The translations under genes were made by a program, and so were the position numbers. The notes beneath the pieces were generated by a model that was given only the letters and a program-made list of their open reading frames with translations, did no database searches and had not been told where the DNA came from. A DNA stretch of 64,000 bases. Source: Neoceratodus forsteri. Lineage: Eukaryota; Chordata; Ceratodontiformes; Ceratodontidae. Positions within the stretch are counted from its first letter, which is position 1, and each line of letters opens with the position of its first letter. Where the stretch lies: positions 604,162,501-604,226,500 of the forward strand of contig JADMNL010000023.1 of NCBI GenBank assembly GCA_016271365.2. Reading direction: 5' to 3'. Below are positions 55,143 through 64,000 of this stretch, piece after piece.

Positions 55143-55844
55143 GTTGCTTTGCCCTTGACTGATCCTACTTCACCCATCACTGTGCCCTCTACCAGGCCTT
55201 AAATCTCTCCTTACTAGATGGCCACAGACTGTCCCACTCTGCAAGAATGGTGGCCACGTTTTTGGACTCTGTCACTGGCCCCTTACATCGCCTCTGTCCT
55301 AACAGCCCCCACGTTCCCTGCATACTCACTCAGAAACTTCTCCTGTGTCTTGGCCATTCCTCACATGTCTACATGTACTGGCCAGGCGGCATTCATGTAC
55401 AGTTTGCCTAAACTATAGAATAAACTCCCTGTGAGCATTGGGCTTGCCCTACCCTCTCTATACCGCAGCTCCCTCTTTCTAGCACACTTTTCCTCCACCT
55501 GCTCATGCAACTGACTTCACATGACATAGCTAGTCATTTCCATCACATCAGTATCTTTCTAGAGGGTTTTCTCGCTTGTATTTTAGTGTCATCTATGCTG
55601 TGTGCCCAGTTGCAATTGTCTGTGTATTGCTCTGACTTGTACAGTACTGGGCTACATACCAGAATTATGCTACTGTACCTGCATGTACCCATGTCCTGAA
55701 TAAATACTGTCTGATCCTAGTTTTGTAATTTGCTGTGCTGCACTTCTCCACTACCCCCGGACGCGTCTGGAACCGAGCAGTAGTCTGCTCAGCATGCCTT
55801 CCTGGTGAAACTCCTAAATAAATAAACTTTTTATTATAAAGCAA

Positions 55845-56080
55845 ATGATTAAAGGTGGATCACATTTTCTGTCACCCTCTGCTGTAGGTTGGCTGGTCAG
55901 GAGTCTCCTATAGGAATCTGGGCTCATTTCACCAGACATATCGCTGCCTTGGTGGTTTCTTGCAAGGATGTCCCCATACAGGAGATCTGTTGAGCTTCTA
56001 CCTGGAAGTCAGCACACACCTTCATTTTTCATTATTGCATCAACCTTGTGTCACACTGGGAAGCTGATTTTGGACCTTAG
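55845..56080 (+). pseudogene. DIRS H tyrosine recombinase, C-terminal part
   Basis: One frame reads WAHFTRHIAALVVSCKDVPI then EIC, a stop, ASTWKSAHTFIFHYCINLVS. It aligns with AHSTRGTAASLAAARDVPLLEIC...ATWKTVHTFTKHY of family 1, keeping HxxR and Tyr despite the decay. Confidence 0.78.
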
Positions 56081-56159
56081 TCCTCCAGATTTTTTCACCA
56101 AGTAGGGGTGCGTGCCATGCTCCCTCCTCCCAGAGAAGTGCTGGGAGTCTGCTGGAGTG

Positions 56160-56258
56160 TGGATAAGCGAATCATATCCATGCCCCTAGAAGAATAGATT
56201 ACTCAACTGTACCCGTGATTCTAGGAGTAGTATGTGGTTCATATCTACACAGCTCATC
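56160..56258 (+). repeat. DIRS H ICR
   Basis: AGAAGAATAGATTACTCAAC to TGGTTCATATCTACACAG is the approximate reverse complement of the right terminus at 56385-56480 (GTGTGGATGGGAACCATAG to GAGCAGCTTATTCCTCTAG). GAA lies at the ICR joint and TTC at the outer end. Confidence 0.65.
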
Positions 56259-56384
56259 TGGCCTCGCCTGGCATGTGGCACCTGATCCTGCTTCCAGCAT
56301 ATGAGATGCTACGTCACAGGGTTGAGTTTGATGATGTACCACCCTGTTGGTGGGAGGAACTTAGCTTGAAGACGTTACAGCCAA

Positions 56385-56470
56385 TGTCATCGTTCCAGTG
56401 GAACTACATGAGTGTGGATGGGAACCATAGACGACTTACAGAGCTACAGTTACAGGTGAGCAGCTTATTC
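56385..56470 (+). repeat. DIRS H right terminus
   Basis: It is the inverse partner of 56190-56258, as described there, ending GCAGCTTATTC. Confidence 0.62.
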
Positions 56471-56485
56471 CTCTAGGCTGTCCGT

Positions 56486-57805
56486 TGCCAGTCACCCAAA
56501 AACTGTTTCAGGCCTTGGAGTGGTTGAAGTATATGGACAACAGAAAGGGCACCCCCTTCCTCCAGCTTTCTCCTATAAAGGTCCATACAACAGATGCATG
56601 AATGCTGGAATGGGGAGGGCATCTAGAGGACAAAACAGCAAGTGGTGCCTGGAGCACAAAGGGGAGCATGGAATCCATAAACCTTTTAGAACTCTTAGCA
56701 GTGTTCCTGTGTCTGCTGTCTTTCTCCTCTCTGTTGTAAGGTTAAACAGTCCAAATCAAGACTGACAATACAACAATGTAGTAGATAAACAGGTACCAGA
56801 TCCACAAAACTCTGCTCAGAGATGGGGTGTATATGGAACCAGGCATATTCCTCAGTTGCCAAAATAACTTGGTAATTTGTTTTTTTCTTTTAAGCTATTT
56901 CATTATGACTTTCCAGTGCTGTGGAGTGCTCTGTTCACTCAATGTTGTCACTAGGCGCACACCCAAGAGTTGGTTTTAAATCCTTATGCAGACTACTGTC
57001 AATATAATTTTGTAAATTATTTTTTTAAGGAGCATTTTGAAAAAAAATGTTCATAGATAAAAATGTTGGGCTTATCCTATCATTGTAGTAATGCCTTGTA
57101 GATTTGACTAGTTGGAGACTATTTAATCAATATGTTTACATCCTGTCTGTCCTGAGTTGGCAACTCCAGTTTATCTACGACTCTTGTCAGAACCATCCTG
57201 GCTCTTCAAGAGAACTGAACCAGATGACAGTATTGATTTTTGGTTTTTCTGCAAGGTACAGAGCATTTTCTCTTATGGTGTTTGATTTGCGTCTGACTGT
57301 TAGTTATGGCATTAGTCTGGTTACTGTGATTACCAAGGTTATACTGCATGGCAGCATGTATGGACTGATTAGAGGCTGTGGAACCCTCATGGCACAGGCG
57401 TTTGAATCTTGGCAAGTATCACTAGTAGGGGTGCATCTTAGGCATTTGTTTGCCTTAACAGTGAGAATGGAGCGAATAGTAAAAGAAATGATGGCAAGTC
57501 TGATAGAATTTCTTCTATCCTAGTATTCTTGCTAGAAATAAGAAACCAGGTATTAAAATTGCATCACCAAAATACCCTGGACCTGAGAAATTGTGATAGG
57601 AGCAGCTATGGAAAGAAGAAAAAAACTCTGCTTCAACAACCCCATTAATAAGCCTGAGGTAGTTTACTTGAACAGTTTCTATTACTAGGATATTCTACCA
57701 GTCAAAGTAAAATCTGTATTTTAAACTTCCACTGATCTTAAAATTTAACTGTTGGGATTTATCTGGTGAATCTCTTATTTTAATCACTCTTTTACCAAAA
57801 ATTAG
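56486..57805. other. STAG2 intron sequence, nothing further recognised
   Basis: This is AT-rich low-copy DNA between DIRS H and the STAG2 exon acceptor. A plus-strand frame at 57104-57523 has no family resemblance and no codon bias that I can see. Confidence 0.55.
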
Positions 57806-57937
57806 ACCGGTAAAAAAGGAAAGAAAGAAAAGGGGATCCCTGGAGGCTTCAATCGTATGAATGGCCATCATCAGCAGAATGGAGTGGAAAACATGATGCT
57901 GTTTGAAGTGGTCAAAATGGGCAAGAGTGCTATGCAG
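57806..57937 (+). CDS. STAG2: STAG2 (cohesin subunit SA2) internal coding exon
   Basis: The exon reads open for exactly 44 codons with phase 0 at both ends. It follows an AG acceptor at 57804-57805, preceded by a moderately T-rich tract, and is followed by a GTAAGG donor at 57938. The translation begins with a Lys/Gly-rich basic stretch, continues through [10 protein letters not shown] and ends with [13 protein letters not shown]. From known sequences this is the segment of STAG2 just before the conserved STAG domain, and it differs clearly from the STAG1 equivalent (VTLFEVVKLGKSAMQ). STAG2 binds the RAD21/SMC1/SMC3 cohesin ring in the nucleus and takes part in sister-chromatid cohesion and chromatin looping. 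The basic stretch before RMNG looks shorter than I remember for mammals. No neighbouring STAG2 exon was recognised in the window, so both flanking introns must be long. A processed pseudogene is unlikely because both splice sites are present. Confidence 0.93.
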
Positions 57938-60687
57938 GTAAGGTTTTTTTTTTTGTGTTGAAGCGTATAGATTGAACATTTTGAGAGCTTTATACAACCA
58001 TGGTAAACTACGGTATGTTAACATCACTGCGGAGACTATGCTTATTTGTAAGAGTGGTCTCACATGCACATTCTTAGGGTATGAGAACGGTTCGCGGTTC
58101 TGATAACCCCAAAAATGTGAGACCACTCTTTCAAGCATAAGAGTGGTCTCTGCAGCAGTAGTGATTTGTAAAAATCTGTCCTGGAACGTACCCCTTTCTA
58201 GGGCATCTGTGTGTATGATGCTCTTCACAGAATAAGAGCTTCTCGCTCGCAGACGAAAGGCATTTTCATTAGTCTGTAGTGCTCCCTCGACCTATAATGA
58301 CATTTTAGATGTAGCTTGACAAACTCCACTGCAGTTAACCCATTTTTGGGTGGTTTACATGTCAAGATGTCAAGCAACACAGCAATTTCCTTTTGGGATT
58401 ATTGTTACGGAATGGCTAAGAATAAAACTAGTGAAATAAACAGATTTTATTTATTATTGAAATGTTTATATTTTTGAAAGGGAGGGTATAATCTCATGAT
58501 TAGTATGGCATTTTAGCAGAACTTTGAACTTTACAATGTCTTAATTGATGTGAATGACCTGCTTATTAAATGGTGCTGCTCTGTACGATTTAAAGCAGCA
58601 GTATTTAAATCTAGGAAAAAAGCATATTGTTTTTTGGAAATAATGTTTGACAACATACATGAGTCCAGTATTAACGTCAGACAAGTGTATCCGCTCCATT
58701 ACTTGTTTTGTGAATAATTACTCACATATGATTGACAGTTGAAATTTTTTTTAATTTCTTCCTTTGAAACTACTTCATTCATACAGTTGGAATATTAGTA
58801 TGGTGATGTCACAAGTTTCTAATGGTAAACAGGACAGCGACACAGAAAAATGTTAAATTTTTTGGAGAGGTGGCTGTGGCAAGAGAGCAGAAACTTTAAA
58901 GCTACATATCTCTGTTCAGGAATAAAATGAAAAGAAAAATTGGCACATCGAAGATCGTTTTCAGAAAAGCATTAGTACTAAAAAATCAAAGCAGCAGTGC
59001 AACGAAAAAATATTTTCTCAATTTTTGCTACAGTTAATATAAAACTGTTAGCATATCTGTCAACTCTACTTTTTTAGGTACTTCCTGTGCTACACACCAT
59101 AAGTGTTTTTTTCAGTCCTAACCTTTAACGTGTATGTAATGGTATTTCTAAGCCAAATATGGCAGCCATCTTTTTTTTCTTGAGAGGAGGGGGAAAAAAA
59201 AAACCTAAAAGATTTATAAAATCAGATTTTTGTTGACCTAGAAAATTTCACCACCAAGTACAACTGGAGGATGCCTGGAATCTTTTATAGTGAAAGAAAG
59301 GTAGGGTGAAATTATTTGCCAAATTTCATTGTACTGCTCCTTTTAAGATTTTTTTTTTGAACAGATACTGTTGCTTTAAATTGGAATATATTGTCCTGCT
59401 TTATAAAATGGGTGAAACAAACAATTGTGATTGATTAAATATGATCACGACCTAATTTTAAAGCAGCAGTGGATGTTATGGTGAAAATGTTGACCTATAT
59501 TTTTTGATTGCATCTTTTAAATGGTCCTTTTTCTTCTGACTCTCATACATTTTAAGTCTACTTTTGCACTTATTGTATTTAATACTCTTGTTAAGCTTTG
59601 ATTTGATCAGAACAAACCCATAGCATACATGTAGTTAAAGAAAAATGGCGCCATGGTGACTCCTCTTGATTAGTATGGTTGTGGCCCTGCGCTTTCCAAA
59701 CTGTCACATCACAAAACATTGGTGTATTTGCACCAAAAGGGAAGGGATGAGGCAGCCTGCTCTTCAATGCCAAATTATGATCCCTTTTTTTTTTTTTTTT
59801 TAAATGTGATGGGCTAATTCCTAGGTTGGTGAGTCTTTTCCAGCGATTTTGGGGAGGTGTTAAAAACTGAGCAGGAGTGGTGCTTTTTAAGGTGCCATAT
59901 GAAAGCATTTTTATGAGTATCAGTTTAGGGTTACTGATTTTCCATGTTCGCAAAACATCCATTTCTGTAGGCCAAAACTTAAAGAACAAGTTTCTAGTGA
60001 GCAGTAATCTCGTGTCTCAGTAAATAGCTACTTTTAATATGTAACTGTACGGAAATAGATTTATAATCTGTTTGATGCTTGTATTGTTTTTTTCAATCTC
60101 AGTTTCGCTAGCCCCCGAATACTGCCGAGTGTTGTACGGGCAGTTTGTGAAAACAGAAGTGATGCAAGTTCAAGAAATTGCATCTACTACCGTATCGTGG
60201 TGCTGTATGCAACTACTATTGCCAAGATGATTGTTTCACTCGGCAGCTTATTCAGTGTCATTATTGTGTTAAGTCATTATTAAATATGTGTGTCCATCCT
60301 CTACGTATCATTATTGCATGTGTAATATGATGCTACACAGCACAGGCAATAAAAGATCAACTTGTCATGCTCATTGTAGGCAATTATCAGTAGTAAAGGG
60401 GCACTGTCATACGTTTTCTCAAGTCTCTCTACCTGTGCCAGATATGTACCTGTAGCATTTCCCAGGGTACTGTACTAAATTGTGTCCCCTGATTTTAATA
60501 TAATTGTAATTTCATATGTATTTTCTGTTCATCTCCGAATTCAGGCAGGCCACTCCTAGCACAGCCACACAATGCTCTGCTGCGTTCACTTGTCAGCATG
60601 GCGCCGAAACTTGGCAAAACTCGTGCATGGAATGAATTTACATATCATACGCAATAGGAGGTAAACATTGTGTTTGTTTACTTGTAT
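57938..60687. other. AT-rich STAG2 intron
   Basis: Low-complexity T-runs and A/T-rich DNA contain one foldback (58021-58165). No further STAG2 exon is recognised. I looked for the next block beginning SVVDDWIESYK and did not see it. Confidence 0.55.
58021..58165. repeat. Foldback (MITE-like) inverted repeat in STAG2 intron
   Basis: AGAGTGGTCTCACAT (58051-58065) is the perfect inverse of ATGTGAGACCACTCT (58115-58129). A further copy AAGAGTGGTCTCTGCAG follows at about 58139. The outer flanks CATCACTGCGGAGAC and GCAGCAGTAGTGAT extend the symmetry imperfectly. Confidence 0.7.
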
Positions 60688-60898
60688 TGAGCTGAGCACA
60701 GAAAAGTAGTTGCTGAAAACCGAGCACTGTAACTCTGTTATATTGTTTGAAATGTGAAGTCATGACACTGGCCATGCATTTTATGTGAAGCCATAATGCA
60801 CATGCCTGGAGTCTCAGCTTCACATTTCAAACAATAACATAACTGGGTTACTGTGCTCAGTTTTCAGCAACAACTACTTTTCTGTGCTCAGCTCAGTA
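60688..60898. repeat. Large foldback inverted repeat (arms about 75 bp)
   Basis: The left arm 60688-60759 (GAGCTGAGCACAGAAAAGTAG, GTTTGAAATGTGAAG) is the near-perfect inverse of 60818-60898 (CTTCACATTTCAAAC, CTACTTTTCTGTGCTCAGCTC). The loop is about 58 bp. It is a hairpin-forming, MITE-like element without coding capacity. Confidence 0.85.
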
Positions 60899-61299
60899 TG
60901 CTATCCTGGGCCCAGTTCTAGGTTTGTCAGGTCGGCATTGGGAGCTTCCTCTCTGCTGGTGGCAGTTTCGGCACCGTCCCTCTTTCATCTTTTTGCACCG
61001 CTGGGGATGGTAAGTGGTGGTCATGGTGCTGGGTAGAGCTTTGGCGCCATCCTCTGTGCTGTTTGCGGCACTGCCACTTCAATAGTCATGAAGCATGTTC
61101 TGAGGCCTTGCCCAAGGAGCAGAGGTGAGATTAGAACTAGCAGGTCTAGTTCGGTAGCTCACTCTGAGCCCAGGTTGAATGGCAGCTTTGGCAGGCGTTG
61201 CAGTGCTGACTTGAGTCCTCATGGCTCCAGTCTCCTTGCCTGAGGAACAACCCCCCAGCAGTACCTGTACCACTGGCCCCCCTTTTGCTACCTATCCAC

Positions 61300-63155
61300 A
61301 GTCCCACTCCTTCAGGCTTTATGCCAGTCTTCCATCTGTTGCCCAGGCAGTGACAGCTCTGTCACTGGTTATCACCAGTCACACCCCTTGCTTGTGTCTG
61401 ACCCATTAGGCATGCCAATTGATCCAGTTAGTTCCCGGCCAGAGGCTAATCCGGGGACGTTGGTTGGAGGAATATGAATGGACCAGTGGCTGCACGACTT
61501 GGGGCAGCATAGAAAGACTACCTGAGGCAGTCATTTGGTGCTGCGGTTGGCCAGTTTTCTGTGGCCACAGCCACCACCCTGCAGTGCGTCTGCTGTGGCA
61601 TCCTGGGGAAGGGGGTGCTCAGCATTATAACCCACGTCAAGAATACCTCCACTCTGCCACCACCAGGAGCCGCCACCAAAGTGGCGCATAGCAACCCTAC
61701 CCACCTTGGGAGGGAAGTGTCCAAGGGATGATCTGAACTTGCTCCCTGCCAGCTTCCGCTCTTGGTAACTGGGATTGGGGTGCAAACCCGTGTTGCCAGT
61801 GTTCCAGAGCGCTGCCCCATCAGTTAGTGCCACGGAGCCGGCCCTGTACCATTCCTTGATGGTTATGGGCGAATATGTCAGGCCCCTCGGGTTAGGTCCC
61901 CTGTACTTTCTTGCAGCCCTTGCAGAGGACCTGGCCTGGTAAATGTAAACCCTCCTCCTCCGCCCCCGCTGGGACCTTCCGGGGCACTGATCTGGGAAAG
62001 CAGTTCAGGGTACCAGTGAGTGCTTTCCCACAATACCTCAGATCACTAGATCAGGCCATTTTCCGGCGTTCAACCCCAGCACCCCCCCCGATCTGGCTTT
62101 TTCCTCTTGTCTTCCTCCTTGAGGAGGAAGGTGCTTCACTGCACATCTCCTTCAATGCTGAATGCACTTGGTACCAGCCCTTCCTGCTGGAGATGAGAGA
62201 GAGCTGTGAATCTACTACTTTTCAGGCTGCAATCTTGCTAACCTGACGCTGTCCTCCCTTAGGGAGTACAGTCATGACACCACAGTTAGACCTTTGCGGC
62301 GTAGGCCTTTTGTGGAGGAGTCCACGGATATTTGGCACCATCCCTCTGCCATCTCTCCAGCCCCAGAGGTGTCCAGCACAGGTATTGAGCACCCATGGGG
62401 TCTCCAGGAGCCATGCCACACCCTTCTCTGGGGTATGGCTCCGAGACACACCCTCTGTGCATAGGCACCCAGTGGATGACCATCCCCGAGAATTGGAAGG
62501 TACGGAATTTAATACCTGGGGTCACTGAGTTTTCCTGATGGTACACAGTGTTGTGCATTTTGGCACACCAGGCGACCTATGGTTGACACTGGGTCAGCTG
62601 CTAGTGTCTCTGCCAGATTGAGACACAACCAGACAGGCCATTTGTCTTTCCTCCCAGGGCATGGAGCTGACGAGGCACCAAGTGAGGGCATCTTATGACA
62701 CCAACAGGGTAGCCTCCAGGTTGGTGGGAACCACAGTCTGCATGAGGAGAATAGCGTGGCTCCATCTTTCCAGGTTGACATCCTTGACTCGGTGTAGGTT
62801 AATTTTCTCACATGTCCAGAGGACTCACTTTTTCTCCTGTAGGGTCAGGTGTGAGTTGGTGTGGTGAATTCTGCTCCCAGGGCATGGGAGCCTCCACCTG
62901 CCCCGATCAGTCTTGTGCCTCACCCGGCCCATAAGGGACCCTTGCCTCTTTGTGGTTGTGTCCCACAGAAGGCTGAAGGAATAACTGTTTGTTTTCCACA
63001 GGGTGAGCCAGCACCACCCTCTGGGTGGCAAGCTTGCTACGCTGACTCACTGGCAATAAATGGTGAAGACTGATTATTGGAAGATAGGAGAATCACGTAC
63101 TCAGTGTAATTCTTCATCTCCAGAATGACTGTGCCATTCATAACCACAGCCTTCC
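61300..63155 (+). mobile_element. DIRS-like remnant F, related to element D
   Basis: The frame at 62661-62867 reads MELTRHQVRASYDTNRVASRLV, homologous to LELARHQARASYDASEVASRLA in element D. An ICR-like joint at 63045-63155 (AATAAATGGTGAAGACTG, GGAGAATCACG, TGTAATTCTTCATCTCC, GTGCCATTCATAAC) resembles D's ICR at 25205-25310 and also carries GAA. The left boundary is not visible and the region is interrupted by a SINE. Confidence 0.55.
61560..61850 (-). mobile_element. tRNA-derived SINE, minus strand, inside remnant F
   Basis: The minus strand begins GGGCCGGCTCCGTGGCACTAACTG with an A-box-like TGGCACTAACTG (plus 61821-61832) and B box GGGTTTGCACCCC (plus 61777-61789). The body includes a GGTGGCGGCTCCTGGTGGTGG block. 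The head and body recall the SINE at 54532-55124, which suggests the same family. The 3' border near 61560 is uncertain. Confidence 0.6.
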
Positions 63156-63359
63156 CACCTTCTCCCTCCCACTCCCCCCCCTCCAAAAACTAATGACCAG
63201 GCAGAGATCACACAACCTGGTGGGGGTGGGTGAGTTGGCCATAGAAGCAGATCTGATTTCCACATGCCCCTGGCTATATAAATATAAATTCTCTAGAACG
63301 CGCACACCAGTTTTTGGGGGTGGGGATGCATGCCCCGGAAGAGAATCAAACAAACCAAA

Positions 63360-63460
63360 AAAAAAAAAAAGATACAGGAGGATTTGAACCCAGGGCAGCC
63401 AGACACTGCAGTCATTTGCAGGCTGTTACTATGTAATTGCTACACCATGATGCCACCTCT
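63360..63460 (-). mobile_element. tRNA-like SINE or tRNA pseudogene with pol III terminator
   Basis: The minus strand reads GGTGGCATCATGGTGTAGC (A-box region, plus 63435-63456) and B box GGTTCAAATCC (plus 63380-63390), followed by a T-run of about 14 (plus-strand A-run 63357-63370), a natural pol III stop. The acceptor ends do not pair, so it is not a functional tRNA gene. Confidence 0.6.
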
Positions 63461-63485
63461 CTGAGGCAGAACACACTTGCAAATT

Positions 63486-63565
63486 TATAGCGGACAGCCC
63501 AACTGAAAACAGCTACAGGTATAGTGCAATAATGTCCGAGCTATAAGTGCCCTGTAGCTGTTTTC
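63486..63565. repeat. Short foldback with two interleaved inverted pairs
   Basis: GAAAACAGCTACAGG (63505-63519) is the perfect inverse of CCTGTAGCTGTTTTC (63551-63565). TTATAGCGGACA (63486-63497) pairs imperfectly with TGTCCGAGCTATAA (63533-63546). The two pairs are interleaved, not nested. Confidence 0.6.
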
Positions 63566-63609
63566 ATCTATGCTATTTTCTCCACGCAGTTTTTACTGTG
63601 CTCTTATTG

Positions 63610-64000
63610 AAATGCACTTTTGACCGGCTACTGAGGAGCTCAGGTGGTTGACCTCTTTAAGGCAAATTCTCGGAGTCTGAGTGACTCCTCCCTGCACTAG
63701 TGTCCTGTGGACGTGGATTCGGGAGAGGATTTGTCTGCCGTGCATGGCCACTTCTTATGGAGGCTTGCTCCGACTCCTTTCGGAATCAGCCAGGATCCAG
63801 ATGGAGCCTATCGAGAAACAGGCCAAATATCCCTTAACTGAAATTCTCGATGGGGTTGCCTTCCTGGTCGCTGAAACCATTTTTGTTGTTCTGGAGCTTT
63901 GGCAGCACCCTGCCTCCTGCCCGGCACTGTCAGCTTGTTTGACCCACAAGTGTACGGGCCCTGTGGGTTCCTTTTTGGGTTTCACCGAACATCCCTTGGC
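63610..64000 (+). pseudogene. Possible DIRS gag fragment, cut by window end
   Basis: One frame reads EPIEKQAKYPLTEILDG, ETIFVVLELWQHPASCPALSA and ends FTEHPL at the window edge. A WQHPAS...-F-HP arrangement resembles a capsid-like block that I associate with DIRS gag proteins (compare TWHRHNMVPAMSRRADKLL in element G). The remainder lies outside the window. Confidence 0.35.

Larger units (their letters stand above)
52236..55844 (+). mobile_element. L2-like LINE inserted in DIRS H recombinase
   Basis: A plus-strand non-LTR element with one ORF (endonuclease plus RT) lies between the two halves of the H recombinase. The 5' and 3' borders are taken from where recombinase sequence stops (LTYAEA, about 52235) and resumes (GGTGGATCACATTT, about 55845). 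The 3' region includes AATAAATACTGTCTGATCC and A/T-rich sequence. A SINE is nested at 54532-55124. The clade (L2 versus Rex/Jockey group) is judged only by eye. Confidence 0.75.
49870..56470 (+). mobile_element. DIRS element H (G-related, old), split by L2-like LINE
   Basis: It lacks gag. RT (49870-50520), RNase H (50670-51000), recombinase (about 51400-52235 and 55845-56080), ICR (56160-56258) and a right terminus ending TTC at 56468-56470 appear in order on the plus strand. Every domain is riddled with stops, so this is one of the oldest DIRS copies here. Confidence 0.75.

Noticed and set aside
57104..57523. 139-residue plus-strand frame just upstream of the STAG2 exon
   Set aside because: It does not resemble STAG2 or any family I know and lies in AT-rich intron. 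Treated as chance.
57695..58228. 177-residue minus-strand frame overlapping the STAG2 exon
   Set aside because: Antisense shadow of the exon and the adjacent foldback.
63360..63460. Functional tRNA gene
   Set aside because: Boxes A and B and a T-run are present, but the acceptor stem does not pair and no anticodon arm could be assigned.

Overview
This is repeat-dominated nuclear DNA of a tetrapod vertebrate, not a microbial or plasmid sequence. The only host gene I can name is one spliced exon at 57806-57937 (+ strand), whose 44 codons match the N-terminal region of cohesin subunit STAG2 (SA2) and which is bounded by AG and GT splice dinucleotides. The mix of DIRS-type tyrosine-recombinase retrotransposons, CR1, L1 and L2-like LINEs and tRNA-derived SINEs excludes mammals and birds and fits an amphibian (caecilian-like) or a non-avian reptile. 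That taxonomic guess is inference.

Layout. Positions 1-3228 are low-copy, intron-like DNA with a GT microsatellite and an eroded CR1 tail. Positions 3229-14076 hold DIRS element A (minus), split by an almost full-length CR1 (5261-10550). A possible TTAA-flanked piggyBac-type MITE lies at 14471-14984. A minus-strand L1 (about 15000-18839, continuing about 31193-31800) is interrupted by DIRS element B (18840-31192, plus). B's gag is interrupted by DIRS-like element E (20237-26746), and E's internal complementary region is interrupted by DIRS-like element D (22437-26463). This gives a four-level nest, L1>B>E>D.

A second four-level nest follows. An older DIRS element G (about 33480-49501, plus) carries CR1 insert-1 (33986-36063 and 44712-45036). 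That CR1 carries DIRS element C (36064-44711, minus), and C carries CR1 insert-2 (37034-39994, minus, with a 10-bp target-site duplication). Degenerate DIRS element H (49870-56470) follows and is split by an L2-like LINE (about 52236-55844), which itself contains a 590-bp tRNA-SINE with an 18-bp duplication. After a quiet stretch, the STAG2 exon and AT-rich intron, the window ends in two foldback elements, a D-related DIRS remnant (F), short tRNA-like SINEs and a further DIRS gag fragment cut by the window edge.

How the parts work together. The DIRS copies show the expected order: inverted termini, gag with a Cys/His motif, RT-RNase H with YLDD, tyrosine recombinase with R...HxxR...Y, an internal complementary region (ICR) that is the reverse complement of both outer ends, then the right terminus. 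Every DIRS family in the window appears to share the terminal trinucleotide GAA/TTC. Where the interrupted host sequence can be read, DIRS insertions sit at GAA/TTC without longer duplications. All TE reading frames carry stops or frameshifts, so nothing here looks autonomous today, although several domains are nearly intact.
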